This document shows, piece after piece, positions 40,425 to 48,899 of a stretch of 64,000 nt of DNA (the first letter of the stretch is position 1; every line of letters begins with the position of its first letter). The stretch comes from Brevundimonas sp. (GTDB taxonomy: Bacteria > Pseudomonadota > Alphaproteobacteria > Caulobacterales > Caulobacteraceae), in NCBI GenBank assembly GCA_003248965.1, contig QFQU01000010.1, positions 1-64,000 of the forward strand, in the 5' to 3' direction. The notes under the pieces were generated by a model. That model searched no databases, was not told the DNA's origin, and saw nothing but the letters and a program-made list of their open reading frames with translations. Position numbers and translations under genes: made by a program.

Positions 40425-41003
40425 TCAGGCGCGTGGGTAGACCTTGACGACGTCCAGGTCGCCGGCCGGCGACGGCCCCAGCAGCTCGGTCTCGGGCAGC
40501 TTCAGGTCGAGCCAGGCCATCGCCTGGTCGCGGTCGAGGAGCACCACCTGTCGATCATGGTAGGGCGCGATGTCCGGTCCCGGCTCGGTCGTCAGCATCG
40601 CCCATGCATCGTTCTTGATCAGGCCGGCGATCCAGAACCAGGGATGGCCGCGACGGGTGAAGCGCCACTTGGTCTTGCGCTTATGCCCAGGCTCCGCGTC
40701 TGTGAACTCGTAGAAGGCGTCGGCTGGGATCAGGCAACGATGCGAGCCTTCGAAGCTCCGCCCGTCCGACCTGAAGTTGAATACGGGCCTTCCTCCCGGC
40801 CCCTTCCAGGCCCAGGTCATATTACGCAGGACCGGCGCGTCCTGCTCGCGCGTGACGATCGGCGCGGTCTCGCCAATCCGGATGTCGTCGCGCGGCTCGA
40901 GATTCGGTATCGTTCCGCCATCGAACTGCAGGGGGAAACCGGTCTCGCTGAACGCTTCCGCGATCTGGATGGCCGACAGGCGAGAGCGGTAGTCGTTGCA
41001 CAT
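40425..41003 (-). CDS. SRAP (YedK/HMCES-like) abasic-site DNA-protein crosslink protein
   Basis: 192 residues starting MCNDYRS, where Cys2 is the catalytic residue once Met is removed. GGRPVFNFRSDG, RCLIPADAFYEF and AMLTTEPGPDIAPYHDRQ complete the SRAP signature, including the active-site Glu and His. It caps abasic sites in single-stranded DNA. Clusters with UmuDC. ATG 41003 must be the start because Cys2 has to be exposed. Confidence 0.92.
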   Translation of the reverse strand: MCNDYRSRLSAIQIAEAFSETGFPLQFDGGTIPNLEPRDDIRIGETAPIVTREQDAPVLRNMTWAWKGPGGRPVFNFRSDGRSFEGSHRCLIPADAFYEFTDAEPGHKRKTKWRFTRRGHPWFWIAGLIKNDAWAMLTTEPGPDIAPYHDRQVVLLDRDQAMAWLDLKLPETELLGPSPAGDLDVVKVYPRA

Positions 41004-41041
41004 GCGACAGCAGCGTCCCTCATCCACGCCGGTTCCACAAT

Positions 41042-42304
41042 CTAGGCCCTGGCGATCGGGGTCTCAGACAGCCTGGTGGTGTAGGCCGGGCTCCGCATGT
41101 CGGCCCTGGTCGACCATCGCTTGGTCAGCCCGGCCCGCGCCGGCACAAGGGCGCCGCGCCCGTGCCGGCGGTTGACCTGGTCGAGCGCGGCCATCAGCTG
41201 ATCGCGGCGCGGATCGACCTTGGCGAGCAGATCGGCGGTGGCGGACCCGGCCGGCGCCAGGTCATCGAGCATCACGCCCGCCTTGGCGTATCGGAAGCCC
41301 GGCGCCCACAGCCGCCGCACGACGACGCCGGCCGCCGCGATCATCTCGGTCGTGTCGCTGGTCTGGCTCCACAGCGCGGCCCGCCCGCTCACTGACCGAG
41401 GCGGCCCGGCGGCATGAGCGCCTGTGTGGAAGAAGACCGTCATGTCGGCTGACGCCAGGCCATGCTGGCGCAGCTTCTCGCCGGCGCGGGCCACATAGCT
41501 GGCCACCGCCTCCAGCAACTCGTCCAGGTCAGTGATCGGACGGCCGAACATCCGCGTGACCGCGATGCCCTTCCGCGCGGGCGGCGTCAGCTCCAGGTCC
41601 TGGCAAAGGATGCCCCGCAGCTCCAGCACCAGGCGTTCGCCCGTGACGGTCAGCAGCCCGCGCGCCGCGCGCGGATCCATGGCCCGCAGATCCGCAGCGG
41701 TGTGGACGCCGATCGCCGTCAGCTTGGCGGCCGAGGCGCGGCCGACGCCCCAGACGTCCGCAACGTCCAGGGTCGGCAGCAGGGCGTCCTGCCGGGCCGG
41801 GTCGGTCAGATCGCACACGCCGTCCAGCTCGGGCCGCTTCTTGGCCAGGTGGTTCGCCACCTTGGCCAGGGTCCGCGTCGGGCCGAGGCCCACGCAGGTC
41901 GGTATGCCGGTCCAGCGCCGGACGGTCGCCCGCATCGTCTGCGCGATCCCGGCCGGGTCCGCGTCGCCCGTGAAGTCCAGGAAGCTCTCGTCGATGGAGT
42001 AGATCTCCACGTCCCGGGCGAAGCGGCGATAGACGTCGTTCACCCGCCGGCTCATGTCGCCATACAGGACATAGTTCGAGGATCGGGCCACGACGCCGGC
42101 GGCCGTGGCCTGGTCGCGGATCTTGAACCAGGGGTCGCCCATCTTGATCCCGAGCGCCTTGGCCTCGGGCGTCCGGGCGATGGCGCAGCCGTCGTTGTTC
42201 GACAGCACGATCACGGGCCGCCCCTCCAGCGCCGGGTCGAAAACCCGCTCGCACGAGCAGTAGAAGCTGTTGCCGTCCGACAGGGCGAAGACGCGGGCGC
42301 TCAT
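41042..42304 (-). CDS. umuC: Y-family DNA polymerase, UmuC-like
   Basis: 420 residues. ALSDGNSFYCSCERVFDP holds the first catalytic Asp, and YSIDESFLDF the Asp-Glu pair. The palm is followed by helix-hairpin-helix (DVWGVGRASAAKLTAIG) and a little-finger domain. It copies past lesions at the price of mutations. ATGA overlap with umuD. The C-terminus lacks a clear beta-clamp motif that I can name. Confidence 0.93.
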   Translation of the reverse strand: MSARVFALSDGNSFYCSCERVFDPALEGRPVIVLSNNDGCAIARTPEAKALGIKMGDPWFKIRDQATAAGVVARSSNYVLYGDMSRRVNDVYRRFARDVEIYSIDESFLDFTGDADPAGIAQTMRATVRRWTGIPTCVGLGPTRTLAKVANHLAKKRPELDGVCDLTDPARQDALLPTLDVADVWGVGRASAAKLTAIGVHTAADLRAMDPRAARGLLTVTGERLVLELRGILCQDLELTPPARKGIAVTRMFGRPITDLDELLEAVASYVARAGEKLRQHGLASADMTVFFHTGAHAAGPPRSVSGRAALWSQTSDTTEMIAAAGVVVRRLWAPGFRYAKAGVMLDDLAPAGSATADLLAKVDPRRDQLMAALDQVNRRHGRGALVPARAGLTKRWSTRADMRSPAYTTRLSETPIARA

Positions 42305-42744
42305 CGCGGCGCCGGGCGGTGCGGCGTCAACGACCAGGTGATGACGCCCCAGATCAGCGCCTCCGACGCCTCGTCCAGGACAAGGGGCGTCATGGCCGGA
42401 TTGTCGAAGTCCAGGGCCAGCCGCCCGCCTGGCAGGCGGACCACGCGCTTGGCGCTGGGCTGGCCATCGATGACGGCGACGACCGCATCGTCCGGGCGCG
42501 GCGCCAGCGACCGATCCACCACCACATAGTCGCCGTCGTTGATGCCCCGGCCGATCATGCTGCGACCCGCCACGCGCCAGACGAAGGTGGCGGTCGGGTT
42601 GGTGACGATCAGCTGCGCCGGATCCAGCGCCTCTTCCAGATAGTCGTCCGCCGGCGATGGAAAGCCGGCGCACAGGCTCGCGCCCATGAAGGGCAGGGGC
42701 TGGCCCGCTCCCAGCCTGACAGAAACACCAATCCTCGTCGCCAT
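42301..42744 (-). CDS. umuD: UmuD-like S24 peptidase
   Basis: 147 residues. CAGFPSPADDYLE is the self-cleavage region, Ser in VAGRSMIGRGINDGDYVVVDRS and Lys in GQPSAKRVVRL form the dyad. On RecA activation it trims itself and joins UmuC. A LexA box lies upstream. It is not a repressor: no HTH is present. Confidence 0.92.
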   Translation of the reverse strand: MATRIGVSVRLGAGQPLPFMGASLCAGFPSPADDYLEEALDPAQLIVTNPTATFVWRVAGRSMIGRGINDGDYVVVDRSLAPRPDDAVVAVIDGQPSAKRVVRLPGGRLALDFDNPAMTPLVLDEASEALIWGVITWSLTPHRPAPR

Positions 42745-42820
42745 GCCTTCGGTTCGCTCTCGATCGCCAACCGACCCCCGCGCGCCTTACGCGGCCCTTC
42801 GCATCAGGAAAAGGAAAAAT

Positions 42821-42835
42821 GTTCCGTATTTGTTC
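42821..42835. promoter_or_regulatory. LexA (SOS) box
   Basis: GTTC-N7-GTTC, an exact match to the alphaproteobacterial LexA consensus, 77 bases before umuD. Confidence 0.8.
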
Positions 42836-42880
42836 CAGGCTGGGGAAAGGCCGAACTCATACGATCCGGCCTTCAAGAGA

Positions 42881-43306
42881 TCAGCCCTTCGAGACGCCGT
42901 ATTCGCGATCCCAACGCGCGAAGTCTTCGAATGACATCCACTCGCCCTCCAGCCCCTTCGTCACGAGGCCACTGGGATGGAGTACTGGCCTGGACCGCTC
43001 ATCGATCCCATCGGTTCCGATCGGGACCAGGTATCCCTCGATGCCTAGGCCCCAAGCCAGGACCACGGACTTGTCCCAGCGGTACGAGCCATCCTCTTGC
43101 TCGGCCCATTCCAGATAAAATGTTCCGGCTGCAGCGGGGATTAGGTGTTGGGTCTCCCGGTAGTAGGCGAGATCCCATTTATGTTGGGTGGTCCTAAAGG
43201 TCTCGCCGCGCTTGGTTGTGAAGTGAACTTGGTCGCCGCTCACCCAATGGCGCACTATCTCGTCAAAACGGATGGCGCCGTTGCCTTCTGTCGAAACGAA
43301 TCCCAT
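42881..43306 (-). CDS. Prophage accessory protein, unknown
   Basis: 141 residues, rich in Trp and Tyr (KWDLAYYRETQHL, FYLEWAEQEDGSYRWDKS). GGAGGAA lies six bases before the ATG. Base use is lower in GC than the phage around it, so it is probably a recent acquisition. No domain recognised. Transcribed in the same direction as umuDC. Confidence 0.65.
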   Translation of the reverse strand: MGFVSTEGNGAIRFDEIVRHWVSGDQVHFTTKRGETFRTTQHKWDLAYYRETQHLIPAAAGTFYLEWAEQEDGSYRWDKSVVLAWGLGIEGYLVPIGTDGIDERSRPVLHPSGLVTKGLEGEWMSFEDFARWDREYGVSKG

Positions 43307-43434
43307 GAGTTCCTCCGGTGGGCGGGCGGCGCTGTCGCGCCGCCATATGCATGAATTTTGAGATGGGGGGATTGTCCTCCTCGCTTTCGATTCGGTCGAG
43401 CCTGCGTTTCAGCCGACACAGTCGTAGTCGGGGA

Positions 43435-43476
43435 TGATCGACGTCGACGGTGGCGTTTCGAATAGACGGACGACAT
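43435..43476. repeat. Repeat flanking com-dam, copy 1
   Basis: GATCG-ACGTCGACGG, TG, GCGTTTCGAATAGACGG and a less conserved tail. About 30 of 40 positions match copy 2 near 44776. The surrounding interval (43307-43591) holds no gene I can support. Confidence 0.55.
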
Positions 43477-43591
43477 TAGGCAACATCGTCCGTCCAGCCC
43501 GCTCCGGGCGATCGGGTGGGGGCTCTTGGCCTCGGATGGCGAACACCGCGCCTCCCCGACCAGGCCGGCCGGGAGGGCGACGCAGGGGACG

Positions 43592-44428
43592 TCAGCCGCC
43601 GCCGGTGATGATGACCTCGCGCGCGCCCCGCGCGCCTCGGCCGGCGATGCCGTAGTGCGTGTCGATCGCCTCGATGTCGAAGGCGGCGAAGATCTCGCGC
43701 ACCTCCGGCCGATCGTTCAGCGACAGGATGAACCGGCCCTTCAGCCGGCCCAGCTGCTCGGCCATGGCGCCGAAGGCCGAACGGTCGAAAAGGTCGGCGC
43801 CGTAGAATCGCTCGGACGCGAAATAGGGCGGGTCGATGTAGAACAGGACGCCGGCGCGGTCGTAGCGGGCGATGAACTCGCTCCAATCCAACTGCTCGAT
43901 GGTGACGCCTTCCAGTCGGCGGCTGGCGGCGAGCAGATCCTCGCGCACCTGGCTGGCCCGGAAGCGCGACCGTCCGGCAGAGGCGACGCCGAAGTTCCGG
44001 CCTGTCACCTTGCCGCCGAAGGCCGCCTTCTGAAGGTAGAAGAAGCGGGCCGCGCGCTGAAGATCGGTCAGGGTGGTCGGGTCCTCGCGCATGTGGCGGT
44101 CGAAGTCCGCGCGCGACTGCAGCTGAAGGGCCGTCATCTCGACAAGGGCTTCCGGGTGCGCGCGAAGGCAGCGAAACAGATTGGCGACGTCGCTGGACAG
44201 ATCGTTGATGATCTCGCGCCTCGGCCGTGCGCGGCGGCGGAAAAAGACCCCGCCCATGCCGACGCACACTTCGGCGTAGGTGTCGTGCGGCGTCGCCTCG
44301 ATCAGGGCGGTGAGGCGACGCGCCAGGTTTCGCTTGCCGCCGATATAGGGGGCGACAGGCTTTGCGGGATCGACGGGCGTCAGCCCTGTCCCATGGGGGT
44401 CATGCAGACCCCCGGAATCTCGAGCCAT
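43592..44428 (-). CDS. dam: DNA adenine methylase (D12 class)
   Basis: 278 residues. Motif I is YIGGKRNLARRL, motif IV is DPPYF (in VLFYIDPPYF), with DTYAEVCVGMGGVFFRR as the second SAM-binding strand. D12-class enzymes methylate N6 of adenine, often in GATC. A phage copy can protect its DNA from host restriction. Overlaps the Com-like gene by 29 bases. Confidence 0.9.
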   Translation of the reverse strand: MARDSGGLHDPHGTGLTPVDPAKPVAPYIGGKRNLARRLTALIEATPHDTYAEVCVGMGGVFFRRRARPRREIINDLSSDVANLFRCLRAHPEALVEMTALQLQSRADFDRHMREDPTTLTDLQRAARFFYLQKAAFGGKVTGRNFGVASAGRSRFRASQVREDLLAASRRLEGVTIEQLDWSEFIARYDRAGVLFYIDPPYFASERFYGADLFDRSAFGAMAEQLGRLKGRFILSLNDRPEVREIFAAFDIEAIDTHYGIAGRGARGAREVIITGGG

Positions 44429-44627
44429 GGTGCTCGTTCCGTTCTTCGGCCGCTCTCGAGGCGATCGGGTTAGGGCTCGAGGGCCTCAGGACGTTCAAGG
44501 CCGAGCAGCGCCGGCACTTGATTTCGACGACGCCGGCGAGGGCGCCGGGTTCGGACTTGAACAGCAGCGCCGAACAGCTGGCGCAGCGAACCGCCTCGCG
44601 GGAGGCGGAAAAAACCTTTGCAGTCAT
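44400..44627 (-). CDS. com: Com-family zinc-finger regulator
   Basis: 75 residues. VRCASCSALLFKSEPGALAGVVEIKCRRCSALN matches Mu Com, a four-cysteine zinc protein that binds mRNA and allows translation of mom. Here the gene overlaps dam, so it may control the methylase in the same way. Com-like proteins are also often placed next to dam in other phages. Confidence 0.85.
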   Translation of the reverse strand: MTAKVFSASREAVRCASCSALLFKSEPGALAGVVEIKCRRCSALNVLRPSSPNPIASRAAEERNEHHGSRFRGSA

Positions 44628-44775
44628 CTGAGACTCAACCCAAGCGAGCCCCTGCCGGTCAGGCCGGTGGCGGGGCGAAGGGGAGGTGCACCCCCCGACG
44701 TGCTGAGCGTCTGTCTCGGCGGCTCGGGTGCTGGTAACACCCGGCCCCCGCCGTCTAGGGCGCGGGCGGCGACTG

Positions 44776-44814
44776 GATCGGACGTCGACGGCGTTTTGAA
44801 TAGCCGGTCGTGTT
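44776..44814. repeat. Repeat flanking com-dam, copy 2
   Basis: GATCGGACGTCGACGG, CGTTTTGAATAGCCGG and a tail that runs into the dyad half-site at 44811. Same orientation as copy 1, 149 bases before the com start. Confidence 0.55.
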
Positions 44815-44826
44815 GTGCGGTGCGGT
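44811..44826 (+). promoter_or_regulatory. Half copy of the late-gene dyad
   Basis: TGTTGTGCGGTGCGGT, identical to the left part of the 28-bp dyads at 47843, 55233 and 59403, but the right arm is replaced by sequence at the portal gene end. Probably a relic of rearrangement. Confidence 0.6.
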
Positions 44827-44834
44827 GAAGGCGC

Positions 44835-45899
44835 TCATTTCGCCGGGATCTCGCGCGGCAAGAACCGCACCACCTCCTCGCCCAGCCAGTCGTTCAGGGC
44901 CATGAATTCCTGCTGCAGCGGCTGGGTCTCGTTGCGGTAATAGACGGCGTCCGCCTTCTCCGGATCGCCCAGGCCGCCGGCGTTCTGCGGGACCACCCCG
45001 ATCAGGACCGGCGGGACGCGGTGGGCCGCAAGGATGTCGTCGCGCGTGGTGCCCTTGATGCCCACGAACTCGTCCTTGGCGGCGGCTTCGCCCGGGTGGA
45101 TCAGCTGGACGCCCTTCTCCTTGCCGCCGGGGATGTGGAGGAAGAAGTTCCGGAAGTTCCCTGGACCCTTGGACTTGTCCAGGGCCTCCTCGATCTCGTC
45201 GGCGTCGGCTTCGCTCAGCTTCTCCTCGTTGACATACATGATGAAGCCGGCGTGGCTGCCGTTCAGATAGTATTTCCGGCGGAACAGCACGGCCGCCTCG
45301 TTCAGGAAGGCCGACTGCAGGCAGCTCAGATAGTCGGGGACGCCATAGATCTCCTGGTCCAGACCCAGGCGCGCCAGGTGAAACACCGAGCCCGGATCGT
45401 AGGCATGGATGTCGCGGCCGTTCGGCGCATAGAAGAACTCCCCGTCCACCAGGCCGCGCCGCGTGTATTTCGCCAGGCTGTTCTTCAGATGGGCGATGCC
45501 GCCCAGCCGGTTCGGCACCGCCTCCAGATAGCCGTTGCCCGTAACGCAGTAGTTATGAGCCCAGGCGCTGAAGGTTGGCCGGTCCAGTAGCCTGTGCGGG
45601 ATGAAGTCCTTCGTCAGCTGCTTCACCTTGTAGGCGATGGCGCTGGCGTGGTGCGGGCTGACGTTCTCGGCCCGGGTCAGGGCGCCCATGGGGATGGGAG
45701 GCTCGTAATAGCGGCCGTTGGTCCAGCATTCCAGATAGTCGATCAGCTCGCGCCGCGACAGGATCGGTTCGGGATCTCCGAAGCTGAAGGAACGGCCCGA
45801 GATCGACGTGCTGGTCCCGGTGGAGGCGCCGGTCCCGACGCTGAAGTCGTAGCGGCCGCGCGCACGGGCGCGCGCCCTGGAGGAGGCGGTCTTGCTCAT
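44835..45899 (-). CDS. Phage portal protein (P2 gpQ-like)
   Basis: 354 residues. PHHASAIAYKVKQLTKDFIPHRLL and GNGYLEAVPNRLGGIAHLKN, YGVPDYLSCLQSAFLNEAA and PQNAGGLGDPEKADAVYYRNE are typical of the P2 portal family. It forms the dodecameric ring for DNA entry. A low-complexity Ser/Thr/Gly N-terminus (VGTGASTGTSTSISG) is present. ATG 45899 overlaps the terminase stop. Confidence 0.93.
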   Translation of the reverse strand: MSKTASSRARARARGRYDFSVGTGASTGTSTSISGRSFSFGDPEPILSRRELIDYLECWTNGRYYEPPIPMGALTRAENVSPHHASAIAYKVKQLTKDFIPHRLLDRPTFSAWAHNYCVTGNGYLEAVPNRLGGIAHLKNSLAKYTRRGLVDGEFFYAPNGRDIHAYDPGSVFHLARLGLDQEIYGVPDYLSCLQSAFLNEAAVLFRRKYYLNGSHAGFIMYVNEEKLSEADADEIEEALDKSKGPGNFRNFFLHIPGGKEKGVQLIHPGEAAAKDEFVGIKGTTRDDILAAHRVPPVLIGVVPQNAGGLGDPEKADAVYYRNETQPLQQEFMALNDWLGEEVVRFLPREIPAK

Positions 45900-47797
45900 C
45901 AGTCGTAGATCCTCACGCGGGATTTGCGCTCGATGCCGATGCCGGCCTCCAGCGGTTCGTTGTCGAGCGCCTGGAACAGCGCCCAAGCCAGGTCGCCGTG
46001 TCCGCTCTGACGGGTGCGCGGCGCTTCATAGGTCAGATGGCGGCCGGAGCCAGTCAGCGTCCGGCGGATCGACATCAGGGCGCTGGTCAGGTCGATCCAC
46101 TCGACCAGATATTCCAGGCGCTTCTTGCCGACGACGTCCAGGGCCTTGTGAACCATGCGGGTCTTGGTCAGGGGGTCGTAGCGATGGCCGCGCGCCCAGG
46201 GCTTTTTCTGCACCACCAGCTGCAGGACCGCCTTGCCCAACCCCGTCTCATCGATGTCGATCTTGGTGACGTTGTAGCGTTCGCACAGCGCCAGGATCCG
46301 CAGGGCCTGTTCGGTGAAGTCCGAACCCCTGAACTGCTCTTTCCAGATCACCCGGAACTTGCCGACGCCCGGCGTCTCCGGCGGCGCGACCAACACCAGG
46401 CCGGCGTTGTCGGCATTTTCCCCGTCGCCGTTCGGGTCGTAGGACAGCCAGACCTCGCCGGCGTAGGGCCGACCATAGCCCAGCAGCTGACGGCTGAAGT
46501 CGATGTCCGTCCAGGCGTCATGATCGACCTGGCACGGCCGCAGCGCCGCCATCGGGAAGACAGACATCGAATCATCGACGAACTGACACATGTACAGGTT
46601 CGCCCAGGCGGCGGCCGACTTCCGCAGCTTCAGCCCAGCGACGTCGAAGAACGGATAGCCCAGGGCCACCGCGTCCTCGATCGTGACGATGTGACGCCAG
46701 ATCCCGTCCTCGCACAGGCGGCCGTCCTTCAGCGCCGCATGGGTCACGTCGAAGTCGAACCGTTCGGACTTCGGCCGGTCGGCGTTCCACGCCTTGCCGG
46801 TCCAGAACGGATAGGCTTCGTCGTTGATGGACGACGGCGTCGAGAAATAAGTCAGTCGGTACTGCTTGTGCGACGCCATGCCCGAGGCGACGTCCTCAAG
46901 CTTCTTGAACCCGTGGACCCAGAAGAACTCGTCGAAGAAGAGATCCCCGTGATAGCTCTGGGCGGTCCGGCTGTTGGTCCCGAGGAAATACAGGGTGGGC
47001 TGGGTCTTCAGCTGGCCCGTTTCGCCATCCTCGCCGCGATCGATGGTGATGTGTTCGCCCGTCAGATCGACGCCGATCGTCAGTTTGACGAACTCCACGA
47101 TGTAGGTGCGGAACACCTGCGCCTGGCTCTTGGACGCGGACAGGTTGATCTGGTTGTTGCCGGTGTCCAGGGCGTGGATCAGCTGCTCGCGGGCGAAGTA
47201 GAAGGTCGCGCCGATCTGGCGCGACTTCAGGATCATCCGGTGACGCTGAAGGCGATGCTCGTGCCACACCTTCTGATGGCCGATCATCTCGTCCAGGTGC
47301 CGCTGGCGCAGGATCTCCAGCTGCTCTTCGGTGATGACGTTGCGGCGCGGCTTCTTCTTCTCGCCGGCGTTCCGATTGGCGACCTTGTCGTTCAGATGGC
47401 CGCTATGCCCGCCTGGCTGCTCGTAGCGACGGATCTTCGCCAGGGTGACGGCCTGCCGGCCGAGGAGGTCGATCTCCTTGAAGTCGCGCCCGTCCTTGAC
47501 GGTCTTCAGGACCAGGGCGATGAACCGCGCCTCGACGATCCCTTCCATCCGCTCCAGGGTGGAGGCGACGTCCCAGCCGTCGCGCCGCTTCCAACTGGCG
47601 ATGGTGTTTTCGGATTCGCCCAGCAGTTCGGCGATGTCGCAGGGACGCCAGCAGCTCCAGTAGAGGAACTTCGCTGCCCGGCGGGGGTCCAGGCTGTCGG
47701 TCACGGGGAAACCGAACCCGCCGTTGCGGCTGATCAGGGCGCCGAGGTCGTCCTCGCCGCCGGTCGGCTCTTCCTGCTTTTTCGGGCGCTGCCTCAT
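45899..47797 (-). CDS. Terminase large subunit (P2 gpP-like)
   Basis: 632 residues. An N-terminal HTH (PCDIAELLGESENTIASWKRRDGWD), the ATPase Walker A-like LKSRQIGATFYFAREQ, Walker B LFFDEFFWVHG, and a C-terminal RNase H-like nuclease beginning LSYDPNGDGENADNAGL. It packages DNA into proheads. No Shine-Dalgarno sequence is visible at the ATG; the 28-bp dyad is centred about 59 bases upstream. Confidence 0.93.
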   Translation of the reverse strand: MRQRPKKQEEPTGGEDDLGALISRNGGFGFPVTDSLDPRRAAKFLYWSCWRPCDIAELLGESENTIASWKRRDGWDVASTLERMEGIVEARFIALVLKTVKDGRDFKEIDLLGRQAVTLAKIRRYEQPGGHSGHLNDKVANRNAGEKKKPRRNVITEEQLEILRQRHLDEMIGHQKVWHEHRLQRHRMILKSRQIGATFYFAREQLIHALDTGNNQINLSASKSQAQVFRTYIVEFVKLTIGVDLTGEHITIDRGEDGETGQLKTQPTLYFLGTNSRTAQSYHGDLFFDEFFWVHGFKKLEDVASGMASHKQYRLTYFSTPSSINDEAYPFWTGKAWNADRPKSERFDFDVTHAALKDGRLCEDGIWRHIVTIEDAVALGYPFFDVAGLKLRKSAAAWANLYMCQFVDDSMSVFPMAALRPCQVDHDAWTDIDFSRQLLGYGRPYAGEVWLSYDPNGDGENADNAGLVLVAPPETPGVGKFRVIWKEQFRGSDFTEQALRILALCERYNVTKIDIDETGLGKAVLQLVVQKKPWARGHRYDPLTKTRMVHKALDVVGKKRLEYLVEWIDLTSALMSIRRTLTGSGRHLTYEAPRTRQSGHGDLAWALFQALDNEPLEAGIGIERKSRVRIYD

Positions 47798-47842
47798 CGC
47801 GGCGGACGCTAACCGCGCGACCGCGCGCGACCCGCCTTAGCC

Positions 47843-47870
47843 CTGTTGTCAGGACCGCACCGCACAACAG
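47843..47870 (-). promoter_or_regulatory. Late-gene dyad, CTGTTGT-N14-ACAACAG (terminase/scaffold interval)
   Basis: Perfect seven-base arms and a conserved core (GCGGTGCGGT on the minus strand). It lies between the divergent terminase and scaffold genes, just where P2 has a shared Ogr-binding site for its two late promoters. Confidence 0.8.
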
Positions 47871-47959
47871 GGCCGCCTTGAGAAACGGCGGCGCAAGGCG
47901 GTGATCTGCGGCCTCAATCGCTGGTTCGTCCAGCCGTCCTGCAGATCGCCCGAGGCACG

Positions 47960-48841
47960 ATGTCCAAGAAGCTCACCAAGTTCGTCCGCGTCGCCGTCGC
48001 GGGCCAGACCGCTACCGACGGCCGCACGATCGAGCCCAGGTGGCTCACGGAAATGGCGGCGAACTACAACCCCGCGACCTTCACGGCGCGCGTCAACGTC
48101 GAGCACTATCGCAACGTATCCGCCAGCGGACCATTTCCGGCCCTGGGCGACGTCAAGGCGCTGAAGGTCCAGACCGACGACATCGAGATCGCCGGCAAGA
48201 CCGAAAAGCGCCTCGCCCTCTACGCTCAGATCGAGGGCAACGAGACGTTCCAGGCTTACATCGCCGCCGATCAGAAGAAGTTCTCCTCGATCGAGGTGGA
48301 CGACAACTTCTCCGGCACCGGCACGGCCTACCTGGTCGGCTTCGCGGCCTCCGACAATCCGGCCTCGCTCGGCACCGAGGCGATCACCTTCTCGACCCGC
48401 ACCGACGACGCCTTCGCCAAGCAGCTGAAGGCCGAACTGGATGGGCGCAAGCAGCGTCCCACCAACTGTTTCTCGTCGGCCTACGCCACGTCCTTCCAGT
48501 TCGAAGACGGCGCCGCCTCGGAGCCCGGCGCCCTGGAAAAGCTGGTCGAGATGTTCAGCGGCCTGATCAAGAAGGACGACGCCAAGAAGGAAGAGCCCAA
48601 GACCGAGGTGAAGCCCGCCCCCGCCGCCGGCAGCCAGGATTTCGCCGCCGTCATGCAGGCGTTCACCGCCGCCCTCGCGGCCGACCGCAAGACCGACCAG
48701 GCCACGGCCGAAAAGAAGTTCGCCGCGCTCGAGAAGAGCGTCTCCGACATCAAGACCGCCCTCGAGAGCGAGCCCAGCCGTGGCTACACGGCGCGCCGCC
48801 CCGCGAACGGCGGCGACGGTCGCGTCAAGGCCGACTGCTGA
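47960..48841 (+). CDS. Capsid scaffolding protease (P2 gpO-like)
   Basis: 293 residues. RVAVAGQTATDGRTIEPRWL and MAANYNPATFTARVNVEH at the start, then KKFSSIEVDDNFSGTGTAYLVGFAASDNPASLGTEAI, belong to the GPO family: an N-terminal serine protease and a C-terminal scaffold (about 200-293). It shapes the prohead and cleaves capsid and itself. GAGG lies upstream of the ATG. Confidence 0.93.
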   Translation: MSKKLTKFVRVAVAGQTATDGRTIEPRWLTEMAANYNPATFTARVNVEHYRNVSASGPFPALGDVKALKVQTDDIEIAGKTEKRLALYAQIEGNETFQAYIAADQKKFSSIEVDDNFSGTGTAYLVGFAASDNPASLGTEAITFSTRTDDAFAKQLKAELDGRKQRPTNCFSSAYATSFQFEDGAASEPGALEKLVEMFSGLIKKDDAKKEEPKTEVKPAPAAGSQDFAAVMQAFTAALAADRKTDQATAEKKFAALEKSVSDIKTALESEPSRGYTARRPANGGDGRVKADC

Positions 48842-48899
48842 TCGAACCCCTCAGACCGCCCGTCCTCCACGCCGCGCCACAAACTTCCGGACCTGATCC

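Noticed and set aside
40153..40440. A further plus-strand gene after the par genes
   Set aside because: The frame overlaps the 69-residue gene in another phase and lacks a ribosome site.
42301..42744. UmuD-like protein as the prophage repressor
   Set aside because: It has the S24 peptidase fold but no HTH and is coupled to umuC; the switch genes are at 34.1-34.7 kb.
43434..43655. A 73-residue plus-strand frame upstream of dam
   Set aside because: Arg/Pro-rich, no ribosome site, and it overlaps the end of dam and the repeat.
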